The notes under the pieces: model-generated
Seen by the model: the letters and a program-made list of their open reading frames with translations, nothing else
The model's database searches: none
Told to the model about the DNA's origin: nothing
Shown: positions 18,140-26,277 of the stretch, one piece after another
Layout: each line of letters begins with the position of its first letter
How positions within the stretch are numbered: the first letter of the stretch is position 1
Position numbers and translations under genes: made by a program
Assembly (NCBI GenBank): GCA_018668695.1
Contig: JABJBS010000336.1
Location: 1 to 59,488 of the forward strand
DNA: 59,488 bases
Source of the DNA: Deltaproteobacteria bacterium
Lineage (GTDB): Bacteria; Myxococcota; XYA12-FULL-58-9; JABJBS01
Direction: 5' to 3'

Positions 18140-18520
18140 ATGACGCTTTTACAAATCCAGCCAGCCGGCTCAGACGTGACTCCTACGCAGCCTATGCCGG
18201 TGCAAATCACTGAAAAAGCAGCTGAAATGGTCAAAAGTGCGATGGCTCAAGAAGAACTTATCGACCATGGCCTTCGGGTTGGTGTGACCGGTGGTGGCTG
18301 CTCAGGACTTCAGTATCTCCTGGATTTTGCTGAAACCCCTCGTGAAATCGACTATTCGCAGATGCAGCATGGCGTTGAAGTCTTCATCGATCCCTTCAGT
18401 GCAGCTCACTTGAGCGGAACGATCATCGATTACGTTGACTCACTCACGGGCGCTGGATTTAAGTTTGAGAATCCAAACATTGTGCGCTCTTGCGGTTGCG
18501 GCAGTTCTTTTCAGACTTGA
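18140..18520 (+). CDS. erpA: A-type iron-sulfur carrier (ErpA/IscA family)
   Basis: The 126-residue protein has an A-type carrier domain at about 20-126 with the three ligand cysteines at 54 (GGGCSGLQY), 118 and 120 (SCGCGSSF). It would bind and deliver Fe-S clusters to apoproteins. The ~20-residue N-terminal extension is unusual but short. GAGG lies before the ATG. The gene is monocistronic and not linked to other isc or suf genes here. ErpA, IscA and SufA cannot be separated firmly by sequence alone, so the symbol is tentative. Confidence 0.85.
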   Translation: MTLLQIQPAGSDVTPTQPMPVQITEKAAEMVKSAMAQEELIDHGLRVGVTGGGCSGLQYLLDFAETPREIDYSQMQHGVEVFIDPFSAAHLSGTIIDYVDSLTGAGFKFENPNIVRSCGCGSSFQT

Positions 18521-18568
18521 TGAGATGAAAAGCACCCGGCGCTCTGCCTGATGCTCCGCTCAGTCTCT

Positions 18569-20308
18569 TTACATCGAAATTGAACCCTTGCGAAAATCAG
18601 TTGCGCCGATTTGCGCGTTGATGAGTACCGGGTGACCTTTGGCAGCCAGTTTCTTGGCCTTGGCAATGACCTCTGGAATCTTTTTCGGGTCGTCCAGTAA
18701 GAGACCTTTGCCACCATAGCCTTCGGCTACTTTATGGTAATCAGTGCGCCGTAGCTCCGTGCCGAGAGGTGTACCCAGAACCTCAACTTGTTCTCGAGCA
18801 ATTTGTTGCCACGATGCATCGGTGCCAACCACTGCGATGACCGACAAGCCGTGGCGAACACATGTGTCGAATTCAGCTAAGCTGTAAGCGGCAGAGCCAT
18901 CGCCCCAGATAATCCAAGTTTCTGCTTCGGGTCTACAAAGCGCGGCTCCAACGGCGAAACCGCCTCCTACTCCAAGTGTTCCAAATACGCCTGGGTCGAG
19001 CCAAGACAGTGGTGATCTGGGTTTGCAGATATAAGCAGCAGTCGCCACGAAGTCTCCTCCGTCTACAACCATCACACTGTCTTCAGACATCATTTTTTCA
19101 ATGTGCGTGCAGAGCAGCAATGGGTTGATGTACTCCGTTGCTGGTAATTTTGCCTGCTCGGCAATTTCAGTGTCCCGTGCAACTTCGCGTTCGTTGCACT
19201 CACCAATCCACTCATCCCAGCGCCCGTGTGGCCGTGGGGTGTTGTCGGCCAGTGCCTGAATGAACCTTCCGGCATCGCATCGAATCGCGAGGGAAGGCCT
19301 ACGATTTTTTCGTAATTCAAGCGCGCTGCGATTGGCAGCAATCAAGGTTGCTTTACTGTTGATCGAGCGGCCATAGCCGAGCCGGAAATCAAAAGGAAAG
19401 CCGGCTACGATAACAACATCAGCATTTTTAAGTGCGGCGCTTCGTTTGTGCTTAAATTGAATGTCGCTTTCAGTACCCAAAAGTCCTCGGGCCATACCAC
19501 CGAGAAAGGTTGGTATTCCTAAGGCGGTCACAGCCGCTGCAATCGCATCAGCTTCTTGTGCTTGAAGCATGGTTTGGCTGCCAAGTACGAGAACAGGGCG
19601 CTGCGCACCGTTGAGGTGTTCGGCTGCTTCTTTAAGCTTGTCCATGTCTAGCTCGGGAACATCGGTTTCGGCGGGCTCGCGAAATCTAACATCTTTGGCG
19701 CCTCCAAAGATCTGACCGAGGTGGCGGTTGAGATACAGCTTCAAAAGCTTTGCGCCCACCGCCTTACTCTTATCGACGCCAGTTTCTTTCATGTACCATT
19801 CACGGACGGTCTCTTCGTTGTAGAGAAGGTCTACCGGGACTTCGATAAATACCGGACCCGGCACACCTGCTTGGGCAATACGAAATGCCCGCTCAAGAGT
19901 AGGAGCGATATCTTTTACCGATTTGAGACTGGTCGCCCATTTGACGTGCGGTGCCATCAAGCTCATTTGGTCGATGTCCTGGAGTGAGCCTCGCCCTTTA
20001 AGCACTGTCGCGGTGGCTCCGCCAAATACAATCAAAGGCGACTGTGCCATTTGAGCGTTCTTGATCGAGGTGATGGTGTTGGTTAGTCCTGGGCCAGCAG
20101 TTACAGCGGCAATACCGGGGACACCTGTCATTCGAGCGACGGCGTCGGCAGCGAACACAGCATTTTTCTCATCACGAACATCAACTACTTTGATGCCAGC
20201 TTTGTCGCTGCCAACAAGGATTGGAGAAATGTGTCCTCCGCAGAGTGTGAAGATAAACTCAACACCGTGCTTTTTAAGAACCTCACCTATAATTGTTCCA
20301 CCGTTCAT
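18569..20308 (-). CDS. ThDP-dependent enzyme, ILVBL/HACL2-like (2-hydroxyacyl-CoA lyase type)
   Basis: The 579-residue protein has the three-domain ThDP fold of acetolactate synthase relatives. The catalytic Glu is Glu47 ([13 protein letters not shown]) and the ThDP motif starts GDGSAAYS at 469-476. Several segments match my memory of metazoan ILVBL (HACL2) more closely than bacterial Ilv[47 protein letters not shown] and a C-terminal [13 protein letters not shown] cleaves 2-hydroxyacyl-CoA. The usual Asn in the second half of the ThDP motif is Thr here (GTDASW, 495-500). A hotdog thioesterase 22 bp upstream on the same strand also suggests acyl-CoA chemistry, not valine synthesis. Confidence 0.8.
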   Translation of the reverse strand: MNGGTIIGEVLKKHGVEFIFTLCGGHISPILVGSDKAGIKVVDVRDEKNAVFAADAVARMTGVPGIAAVTAGPGLTNTITSIKNAQMAQSPLIVFGGATATVLKGRGSLQDIDQMSLMAPHVKWATSLKSVKDIAPTLERAFRIAQAGVPGPVFIEVPVDLLYNEETVREWYMKETGVDKSKAVGAKLLKLYLNRHLGQIFGGAKDVRFREPAETDVPELDMDKLKEAAEHLNGAQRPVLVLGSQTMLQAQEADAIAAAVTALGIPTFLGGMARGLLGTESDIQFKHKRSAALKNADVVIVAGFPFDFRLGYGRSINSKATLIAANRSALELRKNRRPSLAIRCDAGRFIQALADNTPRPHGRWDEWIGECNEREVARDTEIAEQAKLPATEYINPLLLCTHIEKMMSEDSVMVVDGGDFVATAAYICKPRSPLSWLDPGVFGTLGVGGGFAVGAALCRPEAETWIIWGDGSAAYSLAEFDTCVRHGLSVIAVVGTDASWQQIAREQVEVLGTPLGTELRRTDYHKVAEGYGGKGLLLDDPKKIPEVIAKAKKLAAKGHPVLINAQIGATDFRKGSISM

Positions 20309-20330
20309 CTGATACTCCTGTGTCTTCGAA

Positions 20331-20717
20331 TTATGCTAGGACGTGCTTCTCGGGAATAAAGCAGGTGAATTCACCGGTAAAAACTGCTTCATCACCACGG
20401 TTGACGACGACTTCGATAATATTTTTTTTGCCTTCTTGGCGGGCAAGCGTTGCGATTGCTACGACTTTTTCGCCTGCGACAACTGGTTTTAAAAACCGAT
20501 TTGAAGAGCCACCCAGAACCACATTGGGATGGTTAATGGATAGCATGGCTGCGTAGTCGGCAAGTCCGAAAATGAAACCACCATGAACCAGATTAAAATC
20601 ATCGACTGCCATGTCTGGGAGGGTTTCCAATTCAACAACGGCTTTACCCTCGCTTAGTTCCACGGGGCTACCAACCCATTGTTTGGAAGTCGTTAAATGG
20701 GTTTTTGCTTGATCCAT
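20331..20717 (-). CDS. Hotdog-fold thioesterase (PaaI/4HBT-like)
   Basis: The 128-residue protein has the hotdog signature: NLVHGGFIFGLADYAAMLSI forms the long helix with its preceding His-Gly-Gly turn, and SSNRFLKPVVAGEKVVAIA is the following strand region. Members hydrolyse acyl-CoA or aryl-CoA thioesters in the cytoplasm. It is the first gene of a two-gene unit with the ILVBL-like enzyme, so it may release the acid from CoA products of that lyase or remove stalled intermediates. That functional link is inferred from position only. Confidence 0.85.
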   Translation of the reverse strand: MDQAKTHLTTSKQWVGSPVELSEGKAVVELETLPDMAVDDFNLVHGGFIFGLADYAAMLSINHPNVVLGGSSNRFLKPVVAGEKVVAIATLARQEGKKNIIEVVVNRGDEAVFTGEFTCFIPEKHVLA

Positions 20718-20767
20718 ATCTACTTGCAGCTCCCGTAAGAATTTTCGCCTATCGGTTCACAGTGGGC

Positions 20768-20797
20768 GATATAGCGGAATGTGATGGCGAAAGCCAA
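20768..20797 (-). promoter_or_regulatory. Putative promoter of the thioesterase-ThDP enzyme unit
   Basis: On the minus strand TTGGCT (20792-20797) and TATATC (20768-20773) are 18 bp apart, about 50 bases before the thioesterase start. The remaining 20718-20929 gap has no supported gene. Confidence 0.35.
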
Positions 20798-20929
20798 ATG
20801 GAAATAGAGAGTCTCAACAGTTGTGAAACTAAAAAATGGCTTAGGGAGGTGTTGAAATTTAAGACCAAACAAGTGTTCTTAATTCGTGGATAGAAAAAAC
20901 TGGCGGGCCCGAAGGCATTGTCGTCTTTT

Positions 20930-21460
20930 TTACTCGTCTGCTTGTTGGAGAGCCTTGTATTTCTCTACTTCATCTTCGAGTTTTTTAAGCATGCGTTGGT
21001 CAATATCTTGTTTACGCTCGATGAGCTGTTTCATTGCGGATTCTGGATCGTAGGCCTCACTGGGTGCTCTTCCGCGTCTTCTACCTTGAGCGTCAACGAT
21101 GATTTCAAAGTAATCGTCTTGGGTCGCGCAGAGCCCGTCTATACCGCAAGATTGAACGAAGTAGGAATCATTTTCCACGTAGAGTTGCCATTCATTGCCC
21201 CAGGCGTCCAAGCCCGTGTCGAGTCCTTTGGTACTGTCCATGTTGTTGCGGGCGTAGACGACAATGTCCTCGGGGATTCCTTCATCGAATTGAAGATCAA
21301 CGTAGATCTGCATAGCGATGTCTTCCATTTCCGATGTAGTTTTGATGACCTTCGCGACGTTGATCATTTCGGTTCCGAGGTTTCTGATTTCTTCGCTACC
21401 TCCACCAATGGCGACTCCGGCAGCAAGAAGAGGGGTAAGTTTCATGAGCGTACTAATCAT
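20930..21460 (-). CDS. GspG-like pseudopilin C-terminal domain protein without a prepilin leader
   Basis: The 176-residue protein begins with a short hydrophobic segment (KLTPLLAAGVAIGGG) instead of a type IV prepilin leader. Its middle resembles the C-terminal half of major type II pseudopilins: GLDAWGNEWQLYVENDSYF, then SCGIDGLCATQDDYFEI, matching the GspG pattern of D-x-WGN-x-Y followed by S-x-GxDG-x-DD. A charged helical tail (~140-176) follows. It starts inside the stop of the upstream gene (ATGA), so translation is coupled to the cyclic-nucleotide-domain protein. Assembly into a pilus-like fibre is doubtful because the N-terminal helix is missing. Confidence 0.6.
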   Translation of the reverse strand: MISTLMKLTPLLAAGVAIGGGSEEIRNLGTEMINVAKVIKTTSEMEDIAMQIYVDLQFDEGIPEDIVVYARNNMDSTKGLDTGLDAWGNEWQLYVENDSYFVQSCGIDGLCATQDDYFEIIVDAQGRRRGRAPSEAYDPESAMKQLIERKQDIDQRMLKKLEDEVEKYKALQQADE

Positions 21461-23532
21461 GACTTCACCCCGCTTGCTCGCTCTTGCGCTATTTTTTCAA
21501 GCCTAATCCCTGCGAGAAAATCATGCACCATAACGTCTTTGAAGTCTTGCCGGTTAAGGGTGAGCAGAACGCTTTCAGTGGTTGTGGTTACGGTGGCTGT
21601 TCGTGGCACATTTGAAAGCAGCGAAATCTCGCCGAAGAAATCTCCTGAGCCCAAAGCGGCCACGGGTTCATTTTGACCAGCTTGGTTTACTTCGACGGCA
21701 CCGGACTCGATGATAAAGAAGTGGTCTCCTTGTTCGCCCTCCTGCGCGAGAACTTTTCCAGTTGAAACGGTTTGGCGATTGCAGAGTGAGAGAAGTTTAT
21801 TGAGAGAGCATGGTGAGAGCCCTTTGAAGAGCTCGGAGCGCCTTAGGATACTGGTTGAGCGCAGGGTTGTCGTTATTTGTCCTCGGTCAAGATTGGCGTT
21901 TTCTAACGCTTTGAGAAATGCCTCTCGGCCTACCTTGCAAACAGAAGCTGCACCGAGAGCGCGTACCGTAGCATTACGCGGCTCTGATTGAACAAGGGCC
22001 ATTTCACCGAAACTATCGCCTGCATGTAAAGTGGCTACCGTTGTTTCAACGCCACTGGGTGCAGTGTGAATGATTTCAACATCACCCTCGCTTAACATGT
22101 AGAAAGACTCGCCCCAGTCGCCCTCTTTGATAATACTGTCACCGGCCTTAAAGCTAAAAGCCGAAGCCTGATTTGCAAGTTCTTGAATGGCTTCTGAGCT
22201 AAGTTGCACAAAGAGTGGGTTGTTGCTGAGAGCCTCTTGAACTTTCGAGAAATCGGGAGTGAAAGATTTAGGAACCACGGATGGGGTTGGAAGACTCTTT
22301 AGGAGTGCGCCGCCAATTCCTAAAATGAATGTCAGTAAAATCCCGGCGACGGTGAGTGTGACAATAGCAACAAAACCTACGAGTGCGAGACTGTCTACAA
22401 GGCTATGACTTTGCAGTATTGAGCGGGTAGAGGGCAGCAACACTTCAGAGATGAGCCGGGCCCCTAAGACGAAACTAAGGTAAAGCCAAAGCACTGTACC
22501 GAGGCTTTGCGCGATGAGCCGGGCTTCACCATCAAACATATCGCGCTTGGTAAGACCTTTGAGATAGCGGGTGCTGACGTAGCTTCCAGCGTGCTTTCGC
22601 CCATCTCCGGTGTGGTTCATATGGTCTAATAAAAAACCCAGGTCACTTTTTACAACCGGACATGCACAACCGAGAAGAACGCCCAATGAGCCAAAGCAGG
22701 CAAGTTTGAAACCGTGACTGCCAATGCTTGTGCTAAACCAGTCCGAAGTGACCCCTAAGCAGCAAAGCGCGGCAGCCAATGCGGCGCCGGCAAGGCCAGC
22801 AAGAGCTACCGAGCGTTGTCCTTGGATACCGGCTCTAAACGCATTACGTGCATCAATGTGAGGTGCGATAAGAAAAAGTCGAAGCTCGATTCCTCGGGCA
22901 TAGGGAGCAAGTCCGTTACTGGCCAGTGCCCACACGCGGAATATATTGCGTAAGGTAAGCGCAAGTACTCCGCCCATGTAGATTGCAAAGAATCCGGCGA
23001 GGTGGCTCTCACCGAGCTTGATAGGTGGCCCGTCGAAAGTGAGGTCTCCCCAGACCAGTAAGGAGCTTGCCGCCAAGACAGAACTTATTAATACCGAGGC
23101 AAGAGTGCCCGTACCCAGTGGCAGTATTTTGGGCGACTCAGCGGTGGTTGTCTTTTTTGAGCTAAGCGTAACATTGAAAAACAGGTTCAGTAGCTTACGG
23201 CCGAGGCCTTTTGGTTTTCGTGGAGTTTGAAAACCGAAGCGACTGAGCTCTTCATGGCTTTGCTCAAGGCAACCATGTGACGAGAGTTTTTGAATCAGTT
23301 GCAGAAGCGCCCGCGTGGATAAAAGGCGTCCGTCGGAGGAGGCAACGTCAATGATTTGTTCAAGCGATTTTTGACCATCGATGAGTTTGACGAAAGGCTG
23401 CTCTTCAAGAGTGACGTGTTCGAAGGAACCGTTAGGGGATTCAAAGCCCATACCGGTGTTGCCAATTGAGAAGAACTCAGTTTGGCCTGATAGCACTGGG
23501 ATAAACGACTCAACCCGAATTTGTTCCTGCAT
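21457..23532 (-). CDS. Membrane protein with PqqD-like N-domain, degenerate M50 core and two cyclic-nucleotide-binding domains
   Basis: The 691-residue protein has a small N-terminal domain (~10-105) like PqqD/winged-helix modules. A membrane region of several helices (~140-410) and two cNMP-binding domains (~435-550 and ~565-691) follow. Both phosphate-binding cassettes are intact: FGEMALVQSEPRNATV with Glu510/Arg519 and FGEISLLSNVPRTATV with Glu635/Arg644. The membrane part follows the plan of YydH-like M50 peptide metalloproteases. HExxH is absent (ALTLRNIFRVW) and the NPxxxxDGY motif is CPVVKSDLGF (291-300), so it is probably a non-catalytic pseudo-protease. GAGGGAG is a strong ribosome-binding site. 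It is coupled to the pseudopilin-like gene. Confidence 0.75.
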   Translation of the reverse strand: MQEQIRVESFIPVLSGQTEFFSIGNTGMGFESPNGSFEHVTLEEQPFVKLIDGQKSLEQIIDVASSDGRLLSTRALLQLIQKLSSHGCLEQSHEELSRFGFQTPRKPKGLGRKLLNLFFNVTLSSKKTTTAESPKILPLGTGTLASVLISSVLAASSLLVWGDLTFDGPPIKLGESHLAGFFAIYMGGVLALTLRNIFRVWALASNGLAPYARGIELRLFLIAPHIDARNAFRAGIQGQRSVALAGLAGAALAAALCCLGVTSDWFSTSIGSHGFKLACFGSLGVLLGCACPVVKSDLGFLLDHMNHTGDGRKHAGSYVSTRYLKGLTKRDMFDGEARLIAQSLGTVLWLYLSFVLGARLISEVLLPSTRSILQSHSLVDSLALVGFVAIVTLTVAGILLTFILGIGGALLKSLPTPSVVPKSFTPDFSKVQEALSNNPLFVQLSSEAIQELANQASAFSFKAGDSIIKEGDWGESFYMLSEGDVEIIHTAPSGVETTVATLHAGDSFGEMALVQSEPRNATVRALGAASVCKVGREAFLKALENANLDRGQITTTLRSTSILRRSELFKGLSPCSLNKLLSLCNRQTVSTGKVLAQEGEQGDHFFIIESGAVEVNQAGQNEPVAALGSGDFFGEISLLSNVPRTATVTTTTESVLLTLNRQDFKDVMVHDFLAGIRLEKIAQERASGVKS

Positions 23533-23642
23533 TTTACTCCCTCATGATGAAGAGATACCCCACCAAAGAGTACCGGCTAGTGCCGGGCGGTTCAACGCGA
23601 ACTCGTTCAGAATGATCTCGATGTATGAGCGTGTATGCCTAG

Positions 23643-24902
23643 CTATTCGAAAATATGCCGATCATTACAAAATCTCATGCCACGGGTAGGTGTTGCGTAG
23701 AGGAAGTTGAAGCACATTTCGTCTTCCGTTCCGTCGCCAAAGAAGACGGTTCGTTGAGGGTCAGAATTGTAAAACCCGCAAGTCGTTTCCAGCTGGTCAC
23801 CAGGATAGAGAGTAATGGGCATCTCATAGAAAAGTTGCGCCTCGAATGACCAACCGGTTAACTCAATCAAGTTGATACGTGTTCCGTCGGCTCGCACCAC
23901 ATCGGAACGAAAGCTCATGCCAGTTTCATGCATATGAGGCATACCAGCGAGCAAAGTAATCTCTTCTTTAATCTCGCATACCCCTGTGACCACCATCGAG
24001 GCCTCCGGACTGACAACAATCATATTGGGGCCGGGGACAATCATACCGTACTCGGTCTCATCGGTGCCGGTCGGGCCGTGGTAGATATTGATGCTCGTTT
24101 TATCTTTTACGTTCTCGATACCGGCAGAGTTGTTGTAGTGGATTTGGAAAACATAGCGTTCACCAGGCTCTACGAGAAGACCACCCTCAGGAAACTGAAT
24201 GGCATCTTGACCAGGCGCCCAGCCGTAGAGAAAGTCGGTGTCTCCGGGTACGCCGCTGCATCGAAATGAGCCGTTGTGACGTTTGCTGGGGTCTCGGTAG
24301 AGCACAGCATGATGCAGAACCCGGGTGTCGTCCAATTGCATTTCAAACCGTTTGATAAGTTGAGGCTCGTCAAAAGGGACATCAACAGCCCAGCATTGAT
24401 ATCGGTTGTTCCAGTTTGGGCTGACTTCAAAGTCGTTTGCGCTGATGGTCCAAACGTCGGTTTCAGTGGGGAGATCGCTTGGAGGAAGAAAGACGGGAGC
24501 GTTGGCGGTGAGACCTTCCTGGTAGTCCGGATGCTCCATGCCGCAACTCGACCAAAGAACCATGGTATCAAAATCGTTGTGGCTGGGTGCCCCGAAGGGC
24601 GCAGGTGGCATAGCGCGTGAATTAAGAGATGGCGTGATTTTATCAACCAGTCTCTCTCCAGGCTCGCCGGCTATCATTTCATCGTAATTTAAGAGGCTGA
24701 CGGGTGCACCGTAATCTTGAACCTCGCCGTGACAGGTGCCGCAGTTCTTCTCGAATGCAGGTCGCGCGTGCATCTCAAAGGCATCACGGTCCGGGATGCA
24801 AATGGTCTCTGCCGGTTCAGCGACTTCTTCCGCGCATCCACTCGTAAGTAGATAAAAAAGACTGGATACAAGAACAGGAATAATAAGATCTGAATGTTTC
24901 AT
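23643..24902 (-). CDS. Lipoprotein with cytochrome c motif and PHM-like copper monooxygenase domains
   Basis: The 419-residue precursor has a signal peptide with lipobox LTSGC (Cys23). A c-type heme motif CGTCH lies at 54-58. The rest resembles copper type II ascorbate-dependent monooxygenases (peptidylglycine/dopamine type). The likely CuH ligands are His197-His198 (VLHHAVLYRD) and His255 (QIHYNN). The likely CuM ligands are His323 and His325 (MPHMH) and Met396 (DEMCF). The spacings 198-255 and 325-396 are close to those in PHM (64 and 70 residues), so the site looks competent. The substrate is unknown. Start at 24902 gives a normal lipoprotein signal. Confidence 0.82.
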   Translation of the reverse strand: MKHSDLIIPVLVSSLFYLLTSGCAEEVAEPAETICIPDRDAFEMHARPAFEKNCGTCHGEVQDYGAPVSLLNYDEMIAGEPGERLVDKITPSLNSRAMPPAPFGAPSHNDFDTMVLWSSCGMEHPDYQEGLTANAPVFLPPSDLPTETDVWTISANDFEVSPNWNNRYQCWAVDVPFDEPQLIKRFEMQLDDTRVLHHAVLYRDPSKRHNGSFRCSGVPGDTDFLYGWAPGQDAIQFPEGGLLVEPGERYVFQIHYNNSAGIENVKDKTSINIYHGPTGTDETEYGMIVPGPNMIVVSPEASMVVTGVCEIKEEITLLAGMPHMHETGMSFRSDVVRADGTRINLIELTGWSFEAQLFYEMPITLYPGDQLETTCGFYNSDPQRTVFFGDGTEDEMCFNFLYATPTRGMRFCNDRHIFE

Positions 24903-25001
24903 AGATAGCCCCCGAGCGTCTGAGCCATGGACGCTAGTATAGTGGCCATACATCTGTCTACACGAAGACTACTTACTTTGGTGGGACCAATGACGGGCTG
25001 A

Positions 25002-26030
25002 TCATTTGTAATTACTTGATATTGATAGGATTCCTGGAGAATCGATTCCTGTTTTAGCATCCTTGAGGTTGGCCCGGTAGGTACGCGTTTCCGGCTTTCC
25101 AACCCAAGGTTGGAGCATGGCTCCTAATAAACCGTATTCTTCGAGAGGAGCGTAACGGTAAAGAAATGTTTGAACGGTGAAGACAAGGTGGTCGTCTTTG
25201 AGTTTGGCCTCGAGTTTAAATCCGTCACCCTCTGGGACTTTGTCCATGGCGGTAAACTGCATGCTTCCGAGTAGGGTGGGTTTGCTCTCACCTTCGCGCC
25301 AAATCCAGACACTGGGCGGAGTTTTCTCATTGGGGAACCGCATTCTGACGATACAGCGTTTGCCTTCATGCAAGCCCAGAAAGTGGATCCAGCGGGATGC
25401 AATGTCGCGTGGCATTGTGGTGGAACGTGAGTGGTCGACCGCGCCAAAACCGCTTACTGCAACGGGTTCTTGGTTTTTTCGGGTCAGATGGCCTGAGACT
25501 CGGCTCCAAGGAACGTAAATTTCGTACTCGTAAAAGTCCTTACCGTTACTCAAAAAGCTGTCGGGGATGGGGATGTGTTTGGCCCGGGTTTGGTATTTCA
25601 AGTCGAAGCTGAAGTCCTCAACGGTACCCACCAGAGCCACACCATCTTTTTGGTTTTGAATGCTACAGCGAGCCATCTTCAGCATTTGAGACTCCCGCTC
25701 GTAACCCCATTTACTCTTTTTGACCTCTTCGCCTTCTGAGTATGGTTCCTCACCTTTTTTGAGGACGATCACTTTGCAGGCACCTTTTCCACTGCCCATG
25801 CCAACATTTGTGACGAAATATTGCACCAACAAGTAGGTGCCATCGGAGAAATCGGCTACCGCGGTGATAGATTCTGCGTAGGTGTCTTGGTGGCTGGTTT
25901 TGGGCTCCAGAGGTTTTGCGAGTTGTCCCCATGCAATAGATGGAGACGTAAGCGCTGATAATAAAAGGAATAAAGTCGTTTTGGGGAGCGAGTTGCACCT
26001 CTGAAATTGCTGTGAGGAATCAACGGTCAT
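25002..26030 (-). CDS. Exported protein, possibly lipocalin-like (AttH/Svf1/CrtC-type fold)
   Basis: The 342-residue precursor has a signal peptide (TTLFLLLSALTSPSIAWG) with a predicted cleavage near residue 35. The mature protein is beta-rich. It contains AVADFSDGTYLLVQYFVTNVG near the start and SGFGAVDHSRSTTMP in the middle. This layout recalls the two-domain lipocalin-like proteins of the AttH/CrtC/Svf1 group, but the resemblance is weak and I cannot name a reaction. A ribosome-binding site AAGGAAAAC precedes the ATG. It lies upstream of the copper lipoprotein gene on the same strand with a 99-bp gap and may be co-transcribed. Confidence 0.55.
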   Translation of the reverse strand: MTVDSSQQFQRCNSLPKTTLFLLLSALTSPSIAWGQLAKPLEPKTSHQDTYAESITAVADFSDGTYLLVQYFVTNVGMGSGKGACKVIVLKKGEEPYSEGEEVKKSKWGYERESQMLKMARCSIQNQKDGVALVGTVEDFSFDLKYQTRAKHIPIPDSFLSNGKDFYEYEIYVPWSRVSGHLTRKNQEPVAVSGFGAVDHSRSTTMPRDIASRWIHFLGLHEGKRCIVRMRFPNEKTPPSVWIWREGESKPTLLGSMQFTAMDKVPEGDGFKLEAKLKDDHLVFTVQTFLYRYAPLEEYGLLGAMLQPWVGKPETRTYRANLKDAKTGIDSPGILSISSNYK

Positions 26031-26170
26031 GGCTTATGTTTTCCTTTATTTTACCCGTGAATCTGCATTTAAGCCCGCGTTGGTATGATAATTCAATACC
26101 TTACTAGGAATCTTTCGACGCTGGGTATCCTCGTTTTGTTCTGAAAAAGTGTGGCGCAAGTATTTCTGTG

Positions 26171-26188
26171 GTAGCCGCGACTGGCTAC
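26171..26188. other. Small hairpin in the 26031-26277 intergenic region
   Basis: GTAGCC and GGCTAC form a perfect 6-bp stem with a 6-nt loop. A shorter GGTAT/ATACC inverted repeat lies upstream near 26080. The 247-bp gap holds divergent promoters for the two flanking genes; no other gene is supported. Confidence 0.3.
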
Positions 26189-26277
26189 ATATGCGAAGAC
26201 CCGCGTGCGGATATAGGCTTAGGTCCTGTCCCCGAGTGAACATATGACATGAATGATTTTAGGGTGAGTTTCTGGGT

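Noticed and set aside
18569-20308. Acetolactate synthase (ilvB) for valine synthesis
   Set aside because: No ilvN beside it, and its sequence blocks fit ILVBL/HACL2 better than IlvB.
20705-20893. 62-codon frame in the gap upstream of the thioesterase
   Set aside because: It starts at TTG overlapping the thioesterase start, lacks a ribosome-binding site and lies across the likely promoter.
26031-26277. Riboswitch in the gap before the PAP2-like gene
   Set aside because: Hairpins are present, but none of the conserved cores I know (TPP, cobalamin, c-di-GMP) could be matched.
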